This document shows positions 1 through 6,380 of a stretch of 8,553 nucleotides of DNA, piece after piece; the first letter of the stretch is position 1; each line of letters starts with the position of its first letter. Source of the DNA: an uncultured Paracoccaceae bacterium (lineage in GTDB: Bacteria; Pseudomonadota; Alphaproteobacteria; Rhodobacterales; Rhodobacteraceae); assembly GCA_937907485.1 (NCBI GenBank), contig CALESR010000017.1, positions 1 through 8,553 on the forward strand, read 5' to 3'. The notes beneath the pieces were generated by a model that saw only the letters and a list, made by a program, of their open reading frames with translations, was not told the origin of the DNA and did no database searches. A program made the position numbers and the translations under genes.

Positions 1-1
1 C

Positions 2-333
2 GAAGAAGCCGCCCGCGCCGCTGCCGCCGAGGCCGAGCGTCTCGCCGCTGAAACTGCGGCGGCCGCGGAAGAGCCCACCCGTGCCGCCGCTGCCGAGGCG
101 GAGCGCGTCGCACCGAGGCCGCCGCCGCCGCCGAAGAGGCCGCCCGCGCCGCCGCCGCCGAGGCCGAGCGTCTGGCCACCGAAGCCGCCGCTGCCGCCGC
201 CAACGCCGCTGCCGCCACCACCGAGGCCGCGACCCAGGCTGTGACTGCCACCACCGAAGCCGCGACCGGGGCTGCCGCCGCCACCACCGAAGCCGCAACC
301 GAGGCCGCCGCCGCCACCACCGAGGCCGTGACC
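2..333 (+). repeat. Coding tandem repeats: 3 x 66 bp followed by 4 x 33 bp
   Basis: Three 66-base units (2-67, 68-132, 133-198) encode 22-residue blocks containing AEAERLA or AEAERVA. They are followed by four 33-base units (202-234, 235-267, 268-300, 301-333) encoding 11-residue blocks of the form xAAAATTEAAT. Since 22 is twice 11, the whole tract has a hendecad period, typical of amphipathic helices or right-handed coiled coils. The middle 66-base unit is one base short, which breaks the reading frame. Confidence 0.85.
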
Positions 334-528
334 GCTCCGGCCGAGGATCTGGCGACGCTGTTCACCGCCGAAGGGTTCGACTTTGACCGCGCCGTCGCCG
401 CTGTCGAGGCCTCGAACCTCAGCGCGCTCGCCAAGGGCGCCGCCACCCGCGCGCTGCAGGGCGCCCGTGACAACCCGGCGCTGCTCGAAGGCGCGCTGAC
501 GCAGGTGCGCGCGCTGATGGGGCTGTAA
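2..528 (+). CDS. Ala/Glu-rich repeat protein, C-terminal part, with apparent one-base frameshift
   Basis: The gene enters from the left edge, so its N-terminus is missing. From base 2 it reads as a low-complexity Ala/Glu/Arg helix (motif EEAARAAAAEAERLA). That frame is lost near 110-111. From 112 the same repeat continues in the next frame to the TAA at 526-528. The second 66-base repeat unit (68-132) has 65 bases, so one base, probably a C of a GCC codon, is missing. The downstream frame alone has a GTG at 241, but that lies inside the repeats and is an unlikely true start. After the repeats comes a non-repetitive C-terminal segment of about 60 residues, from AEDLATLFTAEGFDFDRA to VRALMGL, predicted helical and without cysteine. 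I do not recognise the family; a coiled-coil or surface/structural role is a guess. It may be a sequencing error in GC-rich DNA, a pseudogene, or phase variation. The coding region is certain; its intactness is not. Confidence 0.65.
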
Positions 529-549
529 GCCCCCCCTCGCCCGACGACC

Positions 550-579
550 AAAAGGCCCCCGCCGGACGGGGGCCTTTTT
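550..579 (+). terminator. Rho-independent terminator, probably bidirectional
   Basis: A perfect stem AAAAGGCCCCC / GGGGGCCTTTT with a 7-base loop (561-567) ends in five T on the plus strand and has a matching A-run on the other side. It lies 21 bases after the stop of the repeat protein and touches the stop codon of the convergent SRPBCC gene at 579-581. It can therefore end transcription from both sides. Confidence 0.9.
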
Positions 580-995
580 CATGCGGCGAGGATCAACGCC
601 CGCCAGCCGTCGATCCCTTCGGCAAAGGCCTGCGGCGTCAGCGCCGCCAACTCGGCCTCGCCCTCCGGGCCCAGTGGATGCCAGTCATAGACCACGCTGA
701 CCGCCGTGCCCGCGCCCTCGGCCCGGCAGGTCACGCCGACCCGCGCCACCTTGACCCCCGGCGTCAGCCGCAGATAGCGCACCGCGCCGCCCTGCGGGTT
801 CCAGTCCAGACAGGTCCACCAGACCGCGCCGCCTTCGGTCGAAAAGATCATCCCCGCCACGGTCTCGCCCTCTGGCGGGTCGATATAACGCGGCGCCCAG
901 CCGGGCACCCAGCCCTCTTCGCCACGCGGGGTGAACAGGGCCAGCGCCTCCTCGGGCGGCATCGGCAGGGTAAAGCCGTGGCGAAAGACGGCCAT
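579..995 (-). CDS. SRPBCC (START/Bet v1-like) fold protein
   Basis: A 138-residue protein with the look of the SRPBCC superfamily: an N-terminal strand MAVFRHGFTLPMPPEEALALF, a helix with Pro/Glu, the WVPGWAPRYIDPPEGE segment, alternating strands (GGAVWWTCLDWNPQGG, VRYLRLTPG, GTAVSVVYDWHPLG), and a long C-terminal helix ending GWRALILAA. The fold makes a hydrophobic cavity and occurs in lipid-binding, polyketide-cyclase-like and AHSA1-like proteins; the ligand here is unknown. The ATG at 993-995 is chosen over the upstream ATG at 1041-1043. It lies one base after the TGA of the preceding gene, and CTGAGGCG upstream can serve as ribosome binding site. The upstream start would only add antisense-like residues overlapping that gene. 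Tight spacing implies translational coupling with the ribbon-helix-helix-like gene. No signal peptide is visible. The fold call is by pattern, not by search. Confidence 0.7.
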   Translation of the reverse strand: MAVFRHGFTLPMPPEEALALFTPRGEEGWVPGWAPRYIDPPEGETVAGMIFSTEGGAVWWTCLDWNPQGGAVRYLRLTPGVKVARVGVTCRAEGAGTAVSVVYDWHPLGPEGEAELAALTPQAFAEGIDGWRALILAA

Positions 996-996
996 T

Positions 997-1248
997 TCAG
1001 CGCGCCTCAGGGTGCAGGTGACTGTCACCCGCCCGCCAGTCACAGCCGTAAACCGCGCGCAACTGCTCGATCACCACGCGGGTCTCGGGGCTGAACGGGT
1101 CCTTGCCGTCAAAGGCATGCAGGACGATGCCCTCCAGCAGATCGCCCAGCGACAGGTCGGTGTATTCGGCCAGCGCCTTGAGGGTTTTCAGCATCGGCGT
1201 CGAGAGGCGGACGCCGGTTTGGGTGCGGTGGGTCTGATCTTGCGTCAT
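997..1248 (-). CDS. Small ribbon-helix-helix-like protein
   Basis: An 83-residue protein. Residues 12-50 read as a short strand (TGVRLSTPM), a helix (LKTLKALAEYTD) and a second helix (SLGDLLEGIVLHAFDG). This is the layout of CopG/Arc-type ribbon-helix-helix DNA-binding domains, in which the strand enters the major groove as a dimer. The C-terminal 30 residues (KDPFSPETRVVIEQLRAVYGCDW) form another helix and a Cys/Trp tail with no obvious toxin or ligand domain. The start ATG has no Shine-Dalgarno before it; instead a palindrome abuts it. It is the first gene of a two-gene unit with the SRPBCC protein, which does not look like a toxin, so toxin-antitoxin pairing is not supported. Autoregulation through the adjacent palindrome is an inference. 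A non-DNA-binding helical protein remains possible. Confidence 0.75.
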   Translation of the reverse strand: MTQDQTHRTQTGVRLSTPMLKTLKALAEYTDLSLGDLLEGIVLHAFDGKDPFSPETRVVIEQLRAVYGCDWRAGDSHLHPEAR

Positions 1249-1283
1249 GTTACCGTGGTAACAAAAAACCGCGCTCAGGTCAA
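1248..1283 (-). promoter_or_regulatory. Promoter with overlapping 16-bp palindromic operator; possible leaderless start
   Basis: On the minus strand TTGACC (1283-1278) and TACCAC (1260-1255) are separated by exactly 17 bases, a plausible -35/-10 pair. The -10 lies inside the perfect palindrome TGTTACCGTGGTAACA (1248-1263; 7-bp arms, 2-bp centre). The A of the start ATG (1248) lies seven bases after the -10, so transcription could begin at the start codon. A repressor on the palindrome would block the -10. The -10 matches consensus at only three of six positions. Confidence 0.5.
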
Positions 1284-1290
1284 GCCGCCC

Positions 1291-2103
1291 TCAGATCCCG
1301 TCGCCGACAAAGGCCTTTTCGATGACATACTCCTGCGGCTCGCTATTCGCGCCCTCGCGCAGGCCGAACCCCTCCAGCACCGCCTTGACGTCATGGTTGA
1401 ACGCCAGCGAGCCGCAGACCATCGCGCGGTCATGCTCGCGGTCCATCGGCGCCAGCCCCAGATCGGTGAACACCCTGCCCGAGGTCAGGTTGTCGGTGAT
1501 CCGGCCCATCCGGGGCGACTCCTCGCGCGTGGTGGTCGGATAATACAGCAGCTTGCCCGCCACCATCTCGCCAATCAACGGGTCATCGGCCAGACTCTCG
1601 ACCAGTTGGCGGCCATACTCCAGTTCCGCCACCTCGCGGCAGGTGTGCATCATCACCACCTGCTCGTATTTCTCATAGGTCTCCGGATCACGCATCAGGC
1701 TGGCAAAGGGGGCAATGCCGGTGCCGGTGGCCAGAAACCAGATCCGCTTGCCCGGCAACAGCGCGTCATGCACCAGCGTGCCCACCGGTTTGGGCCGCAG
1801 GATGATCTCATCACCCGGCTGGATATGCTGCAGTTTCGAGGTCAGCGGGCCGTCCGGCACCTTGATGGAATAGAATTCCAACTCCTCGTCCCAACTGGGC
1901 GAGGCGATGGAATAGGCCCGCAGCAAGGGTTTGCCATTGTCGCCCATCAGCCCGATCATCACGAACTCGCCCGAGCGAAACCGCAGGCTGCGCGGCCGCG
2001 TGCAGCGAAACGAGAACAGCCGGTCGGTCCAGTGCTGCACACTGGTGACACTCTGCGCATCGGGCAGGGTCTTGATCGGCGGGATCGGGGCGGCGTCGGG
2101 CAT
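1291..2103 (-). CDS. fpr: Ferredoxin/flavodoxin-NADP+ reductase
   Basis: A 270-residue cytoplasmic FAD enzyme that moves electrons between NADP(H) and ferredoxin or flavodoxin. The FAD domain carries RAYSIASP (residues 62-69, the RxYS flavin motif). The NADP-binding domain carries GTGIAPF (127-133) and the VCGS motif (229-232). The C-terminus AFVGDGI lacks a terminal aromatic residue and matches the short bacterial FPR type of Rhodobacter and relatives, which are about the same length. An AAGG about 8 bases before the ATG supports the start. Upstream, a terminator separates it from the DUF934 gene, so it probably has its own promoter in the ~45-base gap; I could not place one with confidence. 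Bacterial Fpr proteins act in redox defence and in supplying reductant to biosynthetic enzymes. Its position next to DUF934 suggests a link to sulfite reduction. Confidence 0.95.
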   Translation of the reverse strand: MPDAAPIPPIKTLPDAQSVTSVQHWTDRLFSFRCTRPRSLRFRSGEFVMIGLMGDNGKPLLRAYSIASPSWDEELEFYSIKVPDGPLTSKLQHIQPGDEIILRPKPVGTLVHDALLPGKRIWFLATGTGIAPFASLMRDPETYEKYEQVVMMHTCREVAELEYGRQLVESLADDPLIGEMVAGKLLYYPTTTREESPRMGRITDNLTSGRVFTDLGLAPMDREHDRAMVCGSLAFNHDVKAVLEGFGLREGANSEPQEYVIEKAFVGDGI

Positions 2104-2148
2104 GGCGGAAACCTTTGTCTGGATGGCCGTATGTAAGGCGGCTCAGGG

Positions 2149-2178
2149 AAAAACGAAACCCCGGCCGCGGGGCCGGGG
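2149..2178 (-). terminator. Rho-independent terminator after DUF934 gene
   Basis: Read on the minus strand, the stem CCCCGGCC / GGCCGGGG (2178-2171 and 2166-2159, 4-base loop) is followed by TTTCGTTTTT (2158-2149). It lies 28 bases past the stop of the DUF934 gene and before fpr, so the two are likely separate transcription units or joined only by read-through. Confidence 0.85.
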
Positions 2179-2206
2179 CGTCCGATGCGGCACCTGACCG
2201 CAGCGG

Positions 2207-2641
2207 CTAATGCGTCGGTGGCGCCAAGGCGGGCTGCGGCCGCCAGAGCGATTCAAACTGCCAATGCTCGGCCGGTTGCCGCCGCGCCTGCTCGCGGTCC
2301 AGCTCGACCTCGTCAAAGCCCGCACGCCTGAGCAGCGTGTAAAGCCGCGCCAGCACCGCGCCATGCGCCCGGATCCGCCCGGCAAAGCCCTGCGCCCGCA
2401 GCGCCCGCGCCAGATCCAGCGACGCAGTATCGCCGAAATGCCGCAGATGCACCCGCACCATCGACAGCCGCGGCAGGTGGTGGCGCAACTGCGCCCAGTC
2501 GCGCCCCGACAGCTCAGGCGAGGACAGGTCCACCGCCACCGGCCCGATGTTGCAGGGCTGATCGGACAGCGCCGCCAGCGGCACCAGCCCGTTTTTCCAG
2601 TTCTCCGGCCCAAAGCCCGCGTCAGTTACCAGAACACTCAT
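2207..2641 (-). CDS. DUF934 family protein, putative sulfite-reduction accessory factor
   Basis: A 144-residue soluble protein. The order DLSSPELSGRDW (about 38-49), a hydrophobic strand LSMVRVHLRHFGDTASL, the helix LDLARALRAQGF, then GRIRAHGAVLARLYTLLRRAGFDEVEL and RQPAEHWQ is the DUF934 pattern. In many proteobacteria this family sits beside cysI and cysH and is thought to help assimilatory sulfite reduction; the mechanism is not known. The ATG at 2641 follows a TAGGGG and is the only good start. From memory the family usually has a DGR triplet after the first strand and VxxDQ after the 'RAxG' motif; this copy reads DTA and VLARLY, so it is divergent. The gene upstream is a GMC oxidoreductase, not cysH. 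The family call is fairly firm; retention of function is less so. Confidence 0.8.
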   Translation of the reverse strand: MSVLVTDAGFGPENWKNGLVPLAALSDQPCNIGPVAVDLSSPELSGRDWAQLRHHLPRLSMVRVHLRHFGDTASLDLARALRAQGFAGRIRAHGAVLARLYTLLRRAGFDEVELDREQARRQPAEHWQFESLWRPQPALAPPTH

Positions 2642-2711
2642 ATCCGGCCCCTATGGCTGCACGCCGCCACTTTGCGCGGCTTTCCGGCAGGCTGCCATGA
2701 CACGGATCAAA

Positions 2712-4325
2712 TCACCGGCGGCGCAGGATCCTCTCGGCGCCCAGCCACCCCATCAGGATCGCCGGCGCATTGGTATTGCCGCCGATCAGCGTCGGAAAGG
2801 CCGAGGCGTCACAGACCCGCAACCCCTGCACCCCCCGCACGCGCAGATCGGCGTCCACCACCGACGTGGCGGCATCCGCCCCCATCCGCGCCGTGCAGGA
2901 CGGGTGATACACCGTGCCCGAGCGTTGGCGGAAATCGTGGATCAGGTCGGCGTCGCTGGCCACCTGCGGTCCGGGGCGCAACTCTTCGGCGATCAGACCG
3001 GCAATCGGCGCCTGCGCGGCGATCGTGCGGACGAATTTCACCGCCGCCAGCATTTCCGCGACATCCTGCTCGGTCGAGAACGCATTGGCGATGATACGCG
3101 GCGCCGCCGCCGGGTCGGCGCTGGCCAGTTCGATGCGGCCACGGCTGGTGGGGCGGCAGTTCGACAGGCCGATCGACAGGCCGGGGAACGGATCGGGCGA
3201 CAACACGGGCCGCTCGCCCTCGCGCGGCATCAGGGTGGAAAACGCCTGAAAATAGAGCTGCATGTTCGGGCGGCTCAACTCGGGCGAGGTGCGAAAGAAC
3301 CCGCCGCCGTGGTTGATCGACACCCCCAGCGGCCCGCCGCCGGTCAACAGATAGCGCATCCCCACCAGCGCCTTGCCCCACCAAGGCCGCAGGATGTCGT
3401 TCATCGTCGGCACCGTCATGCGGTAGGTATAGTTGATCCCCTGATGGTCATTGAGATGCGCGCCGACATTCGGCTGATCGACCAGCACCGGCACGCCCTG
3501 CCCGGCCAGCATCGACGCCGGACCGATCCCCGACAGCATCAACAGCTGCGGCGTGTTGATCGCCCCGCCCGACAGGATCACCTCGGCGCCGCGCGCCTGA
3601 TGCAACGCCCCCTTCCAGCGGTATTCGACGCCGACCGCCCGCGTGCCCTCGAACAGCACCCGGGTCACCAGCGCGCCGGTGCGCAGCGCCACGCGGCCAC
3701 TCTTCAGCGCCGGTCGCAAAAAGGCCCGCGCGGTCGAATTGCGCCGCCCGCCCTTGATGGTCAACTGATAGGTGCCCGCGCCCTCCTGCACCGCGCCGTT
3801 GAAATCGGCGTTGCGCGGCAGGCCCGCCGCCTCGCAGGCGGCCAGATAGGGTTCGACCAGCCGATGCGCCGGCTCCTTGCTGGACCGGATGTGCAACGGC
3901 CCGCCGACCCCGCGCCAGTCATCGGCGCCGTCCTCATTGTCCTCGATCTCGCGGTAGGCGGTGCGCACGGCCTCGGCCCCCCAGCCCGAATCGCCGCAGG
4001 CCTCCTGCCAGTCGGCGTAATCGCTGTCATGGCCGCGGATCCATACCATCGCGTTGATCGCCGACGAGCCACCCAGCACCTTGCCACGCGGCCAATAATC
4101 GCGCTGGCCGTTCAGCCCCGGATCGGGCTCGGTCCGGTAACACCAGTTGACGGCCGGGTCATAGAACAGCTTGCCATAGCCCAAAGGCATCTGGACATAG
4201 AACCGCCGGTCGCTGCCGCCCGCTTCCAGCAGCAGCACCCGCCGCCCGGCCGCCGACAACCGCTCGGCCAGCACCGCGCCCGACGATCCCGCCCCGACGA
4301 TCACATGATCGAAGTTCCCGTCCAT
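2712..4325 (-). CDS. GMC family FAD-dependent oxidoreductase (choline/alcohol dehydrogenase-like)
   Basis: A full-length GMC (glucose-methanol-choline) flavoprotein of 537 residues that oxidises an alcohol to an aldehyde or acid. In order: the FAD dinucleotide fold VIVGAGSSGAVLAERL (8-23) with the ribose-binding Glu of LLLEAGG (31-37); GMC signature 1 GKVLGGSSAINAMVWIRG (81-98); signature 2 from GGAINTPQ to SGIGP (253-269); and the C-terminal catalytic region YHPSCTARMG with His474 as the likely base and GGNTNAPA (515-522) supplying the partner Asn. The substrate cannot be read; the nearest characterised types are choline and alkanol dehydrogenases, but no betaine genes are nearby. No signal peptide is visible, so it is cytoplasmic or membrane-associated. 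In-frame ATGs also lie at 4337 and 4346; 4325 is chosen because the family begins a few residues before the FAD motif and a G-rich stretch precedes it. It is divergent from an Lrp/AsnC regulator, its probable controller. Confidence 0.92.
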   Translation of the reverse strand: MDGNFDHVIVGAGSSGAVLAERLSAAGRRVLLLEAGGSDRRFYVQMPLGYGKLFYDPAVNWCYRTEPDPGLNGQRDYWPRGKVLGGSSAINAMVWIRGHDSDYADWQEACGDSGWGAEAVRTAYREIEDNEDGADDWRGVGGPLHIRSSKEPAHRLVEPYLAACEAAGLPRNADFNGAVQEGAGTYQLTIKGGRRNSTARAFLRPALKSGRVALRTGALVTRVLFEGTRAVGVEYRWKGALHQARGAEVILSGGAINTPQLLMLSGIGPASMLAGQGVPVLVDQPNVGAHLNDHQGINYTYRMTVPTMNDILRPWWGKALVGMRYLLTGGGPLGVSINHGGGFFRTSPELSRPNMQLYFQAFSTLMPREGERPVLSPDPFPGLSIGLSNCRPTSRGRIELASADPAAAPRIIANAFSTEQDVAEMLAAVKFVRTIAAQAPIAGLIAEELRPGPQVASDADLIHDFRQRSGTVYHPSCTARMGADAATSVVDADLRVRGVQGLRVCDASAFPTLIGGNTNAPAILMGWLGAERILRRR

Positions 4326-4424
4326 CCCCGCCCCCATTTTTCCCATGCCTTGCACAGCGCCGCGCCCGATGCTGGACGCGCCGCGACATGCCCGATACAA
4401 CCGCGACATCAGCAGGAAACCGTC
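4326..4424. promoter_or_regulatory. Divergent promoter region with a 20-bp-spaced direct repeat
   Basis: This 99-base spacer must hold the promoters of both the GMC gene (leftward) and the lrp/asnC gene (rightward). CCGCGACAT occurs twice, at 4381-4389 and 4401-4409. The 20-base period equals about two helical turns, so both copies face the same side of the DNA. That suits a multimeric Lrp-type regulator, which usually controls itself and a divergent neighbour. No convincing -35/-10 pair was found. Confidence 0.5.
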
Positions 4425-4904
4425 ATGCCCCGCCCAGAGACCGCACGGACCGACATCGACAGCCTCGATCGCAAGATCCTGAAGGAACTGCAAGACGACG
4501 CCAGCCAGTCGCTCGACGATATCGCGCGCAAGGTGGGGTCGTCGAAAACCCCGGTCTGGAACCGCATCCGCAAGATGCGCGAGACCGGGATCATCGGGCG
4601 GCAGACCGTGATCCTCGACCCGGAGGCGCTGGGGCTGGAGGCGTGTTTCTTCGTGCTGATCCGCACCTCGGAACACGCGCCCGACTGGCAGGAGAAATTC
4701 CTTGCCTCGGTGCGCGCGCGCCCCGAAGTGCTGGAGGCGCACCGGCTGGCGGGCGACATCGACTATATCCTCAAGGTGCGGGTGGCCAATGCGCGGGCCT
4801 ATGACGTGTTCTATCAGGCGCTGATCCGCGACGTGAAGATCCACAATGTGACCGCGCTGCTGTCGATGGAAGAGATCAAGTCGACGACCATTCTGGCGGT
4901 GTGA
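4425..4904 (+). CDS. Lrp/AsnC family transcriptional regulator
   Basis: A 159-residue regulator. The N-terminal winged helix-turn-helix includes LDRKILKELQDDASQSLDDIARKVGSSKT in overlapping segments (about 14-42), with the recognition helix SKTPVWNRIRKMRETGII (40-57). Residues about 70-159 form the RAM/effector domain: ACFFVLIRT, VLEAHRLAGDIDYILKVRV (102-120) with the Gly-Asp loop typical of the ligand site, and the closing LSMEEIKSTTILAV. Family members form octamers or hexadecamers that wrap DNA and usually sense an amino acid or related metabolite. The start is set by AGGA at 4414-4417, seven bases before the ATG. The same frame is open far upstream, but that is antisense to the GMC gene. 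The divergent GMC gene is the obvious target. The effector cannot be read. Confidence 0.95.
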   Translation: MPRPETARTDIDSLDRKILKELQDDASQSLDDIARKVGSSKTPVWNRIRKMRETGIIGRQTVILDPEALGLEACFFVLIRTSEHAPDWQEKFLASVRARPEVLEAHRLAGDIDYILKVRVANARAYDVFYQALIRDVKIHNVTALLSMEEIKSTTILAV

Positions 4905-4922
4905 GGGTCGCGGATCGCGCAA

Positions 4923-4990
4923 GGGGGGCGCTCGCGCCCCCCTCGGCCTGCGGCCTCACCCCCCTGAGGATATTTGAAGAGCAAAGATGG
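4923..4990. repeat. Three-hairpin intergenic element, REP-like
   Basis: Three hairpins follow each other in 47 bases: GGGGGGCG-CTCG-CGCCCCCC (4923-4942), GGCC-TGC-GGCC (4945-4955) and CCTCA-CCCCCC-TGAGG (4954-4969). An A/T-richer tail, ATATTTGAAGAGCAAAGATG (4970-4989), follows. No T-run follows the first stem, so it is not a classical terminator for the regulator gene, although it may block RNA decay or aid termination. Similar 'CCCC...GGATATTTG...AAAGATG' blocks are, from memory, common between genes in Rhodobacteraceae. A genome-wide count would settle this. Confidence 0.6.
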
Positions 4991-5005
4991 GGGCGGCGGC
5001 TGGCG

Positions 5006-5034
5006 TTGAACTGCGCGGGCTTTGGGGTTATCTG
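5006..5034 (+). promoter_or_regulatory. Candidate promoter of miaB
   Basis: TTGAAC (5006-5011) and TATCTG (5029-5034) are separated by 17 bases, which fits a housekeeping sigma factor. It would start transcription about 20 bases before the miaB ATG. The -10 is weak. Confidence 0.4.
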
Positions 5035-5060
5035 CCGCTGACACCAGTGCAGGAACGCCC

Positions 5061-6380
5061 ATGACCCCGCCGAAGAAGCTGTTCATCAAGACCTATGGCT
5101 GCCAGATGAACGTCTATGACAGCGAGCGCATGGCCGAGGCGATGGGCGGCGCGGGCTATGTGACGACCGAACGCGCCGACGAGGCCGACATGATCGTGCT
5201 CAACACCTGCCATATCCGCGAAAAGGCGGCAGAGAAGGTCTACTCCGAACTGGGCCGGCTGAAGCCCCTGAAGGACGCCAATCCGAACCTGAAGATCGCG
5301 CTGGCGGGCTGTGTCGCGCAGGCCGAGGGCGCCGAGATCCTGCGGCGGGCGCCGATGGTCGATCTGGTGGTCGGGCCGCAGACCTATCACCGGCTGCCCG
5401 AGATGGAGGCCGCCGCGCGCGCCGGGGCGCGGCCGGTCGACACCGAGTTTCCCGCCGAGGACAAGTTCGACCATCTGCCCAAGGGCCCGCGGGCCGGGCG
5501 CGGGCCGGTGGCCTTTCTGACCGTGCAGGAAGGCTGCGACAAGTTCTGCGCCTTTTGCGTGGTGCCCTATACACGCGGCTCCGAGGTCAGCCGTCCCGCC
5601 GCGCGCATTCTGGCCGAGGCGCGCGATCTGGTGGCGCGCGGCGTGCGTGAGATCACGCTGCTGGGCCAGAACGTCAACGCCTATCACGGCGCCGGGCCAG
5701 ACGGCGACTGGGGCCTCGCGCGGTTGCTGCGTGAACTGGCGCAAATCGAGGGGCTGGTGCGGCTGCGTTATACCACCAGTCACCCCAACGACATGGACGA
5801 TGACCTGATCGCCGCGCATGGCGATCTGCCCGCCCTGATGCCCTATCTGCATCTGCCGGTGCAATCGGGCAGCGACCGCATCCTGAAGGCGATGAACCGC
5901 AAGCACCGGGCCGAGGATTACCTGGCGCTGATCGCGCGGTTGCGCGCGGTGCGGCCGGATCTGGCGATTTCGGGCGATTTCATCGTCGGCTTTCCCGGCG
6001 AGACCGAGGCGGATTTCGAGGCGACTCTGGCGCTGGTGCGGGCGGTCGGCTATCACTCGGCCTTCACCTTCAAGTATTCCGCCCGCCCCGGCACCCCGGC
6101 CGCCGAGCGCCCGGTGCGGGACGAGGCCACCCTCGACGACAGGCTGCACCGCCTGCAGGCGCTGGTCACTGAACAGCAGCGCGCGGCGCAAGAGGCGATG
6201 GTCGGGCGCGAGGTCAGCGTGCTGTTCGAAAAGCCCGGTCGGATGCCCGGACAATGGATGGGCAAGTCCGAACATCTGCACGCCGTCAACGTGGTGGCGC
6301 CCGATCTGACGCCCGGCGACCTGCGCCGGGTCAGAATCACTGCCAGCATGACAAATTCCCTCGCCGGGGTTCTGGCCTGA
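5061..6380 (+). CDS. miaB: tRNA-2-methylthio-N6-dimethylallyladenosine synthase MiaB
   Basis: A 439-residue radical-SAM methylthiotransferase. It adds a methylthio group to i6A37 of tRNAs that read codons starting with U, which steadies decoding. The N-terminal MTTase domain has KLFIKTYGCQMNVYDSERM with Cys14, then Cys50 (LNTCHIREKA) and Cys84 (LAGCVAQ), the ligands of the auxiliary 4Fe-4S cluster. The radical-SAM core has CDKFCAFCVVPYTRG with Cys159, Cys163 and Cys166. HLPVQSGSDRILKAMNRKH (264-282) and SGDFIVGFPGET (304-315) are family landmarks. Residues about 377-439 are the TRAM RNA-binding domain. The ATG at 5061 is preceded by AGGA at 5051-5054 with a six-base gap, and the protein then starts as the family does. 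A TTG 13 codons upstream is possible but has no such signal. All key residues are present and the length is normal. Confidence 0.98.
   Translation: MTPPKKLFIKTYGCQMNVYDSERMAEAMGGAGYVTTERADEADMIVLNTCHIREKAAEKVYSELGRLKPLKDANPNLKIALAGCVAQAEGAEILRRAPMVDLVVGPQTYHRLPEMEAAARAGARPVDTEFPAEDKFDHLPKGPRAGRGPVAFLTVQEGCDKFCAFCVVPYTRGSEVSRPAARILAEARDLVARGVREITLLGQNVNAYHGAGPDGDWGLARLLRELAQIEGLVRLRYTTSHPNDMDDDLIAAHGDLPALMPYLHLPVQSGSDRILKAMNRKHRAEDYLALIARLRAVRPDLAISGDFIVGFPGETEADFEATLALVRAVGYHSAFTFKYSARPGTPAAERPVRDEATLDDRLHRLQALVTEQQRAAQEAMVGREVSVLFEKPGRMPGQWMGKSEHLHAVNVVAPDLTPGDLRRVRITASMTNSLAGVLA

Noticed and set aside
997..1248. Antitoxin of a toxin-antitoxin pair
   Set aside because: The neighbour has an SRPBCC pattern rather than any known toxin fold, and the small protein lacks a toxin-binding tail I can recognise.
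931..2136. A 401-residue plus-strand reading frame over fpr and the ribbon-helix-helix gene
   Set aside because: fpr on the minus strand has all FAD and NADP motifs; the plus frame shows no domain and a shadow-like composition.
2697..4904. A 735-residue plus-strand reading frame running through the GMC gene into the regulator gene
   Set aside because: Its first three quarters are antisense to the GMC gene, with Arg/Pro/His-rich low-complexity content. Only the part from 4425 reads as a protein family. High GC keeps opposite frames open.
4326..4922. Upstream extension of the GMC frame on the minus strand by about 200 codons
   Set aside because: The extension is antisense to the Lrp/AsnC gene. 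The FAD-binding fold begins right after 4325, as normal for the family.
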